Below the pieces are notes generated by a model. The model had not been told where the DNA came from and searched no databases. It was given only the letters and a program-made list of their open reading frames with translations. A stretch of DNA of 7,668 nucleotides from Pedococcus sp. (GTDB taxonomy: Bacteria > Actinomycetota > Actinomycetes > Actinomycetales > Dermatophilaceae): assembly GCA_025936615.1 (NCBI GenBank), contig JAICSZ010000090.1, positions 1-7,668 of the forward strand, given 5' to 3'. This document shows, in pieces, positions 6,978 to 7,668 of the stretch; position 1 is the stretch's first letter, and each line of letters begins with the position of its first letter. The translations under genes and the position numbers were made by a program.

Positions 6978-6993
6978 GTAACTCCGCGGAAAC
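6978..6993 (+). promoter_or_regulatory. candidate GlnR box upstream of glnA2
   Basis: GTAAC, six bases, then GAAAC matches the half-box of the actinobacterial nitrogen regulator GlnR (consensus GTnAC-n6-GAAAC, often repeated). An extra GTGAC abuts it at 6973-6977, but the full second half-box is not visible on either side. The box spans positions 38 to 23 upstream of the glnA2 ATG, overlapping the expected -35 region, which would fit repression or close-range activation. Its presence directly before a glutamine synthetase-family gene makes a chance match less likely. Confidence 0.6.
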
Positions 6994-7003
6994 ACGACTA
7001 GGG

Positions 7004-7009
7004 CAGGAT
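7004..7009 (+). promoter_or_regulatory. CAGGAT start-site element of glnA2 (-10 variant or Shine-Dalgarno)
   Basis: CAGGAT ends exactly 6 nt before the ATG at 7016, the same spacing as the TANNNT boxes of four other genes here, but the first T is replaced by C. The AGGA within it, 7 nt from the ATG, is also a fair ribosome binding site. TAGGGC at 6999-7004 could then supply the -10 of a very short leader. The two readings cannot be separated by eye. Confidence 0.4.
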
Positions 7010-7015
7010 CCTCAC

Positions 7016-7668
7016 ATGGACCGTCAACAGGAGTTCGTGCTGCGCACCATCGAGGAGCGCGACATCCGCTTCGTCCGGCTCTGGTTCACCGACGTGCTCG
7101 GCACCCTCAAGTCGGTCGCGGTCGCGCCGGCCGAGCTCGAGGGGGCCTTCTCGGAGGGCATCGGCTTCGACGGCTCGGCCATCGAGGGGTTCGCGCGCGT
7201 CTATGAGGCCGACATGCTCGCCAAGCCGGATCCTGCGACGTTCCAGGTGCTGCCCTGGCGCGGTGACAACCCCGGCACGGCACGGATGTTCTGCGACATC
7301 ACCCTGCCCGACGGCTCCCCCAGCTTCGCCGACCCCCGACACGTGCTCCAGCGGGCGCTCGGCAAGGCCTCCGACCTCGGCTTCACCTTCTACACGCACC
7401 CGGAGATCGAGTTCTACCTGCTGGAGCAGGGTTTCCGGCCGGGCGAGTCCCCGGAGCCGGTCGACCAAGCCGGGTACTTCGACCACGTCCCGCACGGCAC
7501 CGGGCACGACTTCCGTCGCGCCGCCATCACCATGCTCGAGTCGATGGGCATCTCGGTGGAGTTCAGCCACCACGAGGGCGGCCCGGGCCAGAACGAGATC
7601 GACCTGCGCTACGCGGACGCGCTGTCCACGGCCGACAACATCATGACCTTCCGGACTGTCATCAAGGA
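7016..7668 (+). CDS. glnA2: glutamine synthetase family protein GlnA2 (3' end beyond the window)
   Basis: The first 217 codons of a glutamine synthetase-fold enzyme are present and the frame is open to the window edge. The sequence agrees closely with M. tuberculosis GlnA2 (Rv2222c), beginning MDRQQEFVLRTIEERDIRF. The beta-grasp N-terminal domain holds FTDVLG (24-29) and GIGFDGSAIEGF (48-59). The catalytic domain begins with PEIEF, giving metal ligands Glu130 and Glu132, and HHEGGPGQNEIDL, giving Glu187 and Glu194. The protein is expected to be about 445 residues, so roughly half is missing. The family makes glutamine from glutamate, ammonia and ATP. GlnA2 proteins are not the main synthetase, however, and Streptomyces GlnA2 has been reported as a gamma-glutamylpolyamine synthetase, so the substrate is open. 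A candidate GlnR box lies just upstream. Proximity to panB matches M. tuberculosis. Confidence 0.95.
   Translation, partial: MDRQQEFVLRTIEERDIRFVRLWFTDVLGTLKSVAVAPAELEGAFSEGIGFDGSAIEGFARVYEADMLAKPDPATFQVLPWRGDNPGTARMFCDITLPDGSPSFADPRHVLQRALGKASDLGFTFYTHPEIEFYLLEQGFRPGESPEPVDQAGYFDHVPHGTGHDFRRAAITMLESMGISVEFSHHEGGPGQNEIDLRYADALSTADNIMTFRTVIK

Noticed and set aside
1..7668. A novel defence, mobile or biosynthetic system
   Set aside because: All six genes are recognisable by family, none is a transposase, integrase, nuclease or synthase of such systems, and no array or flanking repeats were found.

Overview
The window looks like an ordinary chromosomal segment of a high-G+C actinobacterium. Four things point there: very G+C-rich third codon positions, a coenzyme F420-dependent glucose-6-phosphate dehydrogenase, an actinobacterial-type GlnA2 glutamine synthetase-like protein, and TANNNT -10 boxes placed for leaderless transcripts. 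A member of the Micrococcales/Intrasporangiaceae group is a plausible guess, but the family cannot be fixed from sequence alone. I see no mobile element, tRNA, rRNA or CRISPR array.

Layout: positions 61-2689 hold three minus-strand genes, transcribed in the order panB (ketopantoate hydroxymethyltransferase, pantothenate/CoA synthesis), fgd (F420-dependent glucose-6-phosphate dehydrogenase) and a class I SAM-dependent methyltransferase. They are closely spaced (40-45 bp), but each has its own -10-like hexamer just before the start codon. A divergent intergenic region of about 240 bp follows. It precedes a plus-strand gene for a secreted M6-family (immune inhibitor A-like) zinc metalloprotease with a clear signal peptide, propeptide, HEFGH motif and C-terminal MAM-like and VEG-like modules. 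A strong hairpin terminator ends this gene. About 20 bp beyond it lies the promoter of a PYROXD2/phytoene-dehydrogenase-like FAD oxidoreductase (plus strand). The window ends inside glnA2 (plus strand, truncated at the edge), whose upstream region carries a sequence matching the GlnR half-box consensus.

The genes do not form one pathway. They are housekeeping genes (CoA, F420H2, nitrogen/glutamate metabolism) with a secreted protease and an orphan redox enzyme inserted between panB and glnA2. In Mycobacterium tuberculosis panB and glnA2 are also close and separated by exported hydrolases, so the general arrangement is recognisable. I found no convincing new multi-gene system. The best leads are regulatory: a near-uniform leaderless start architecture, a candidate GlnR site before glnA2, a duplicated 12-bp palindrome around one promoter, and a recurrent GTATGCCG word that appears to force rare codons.
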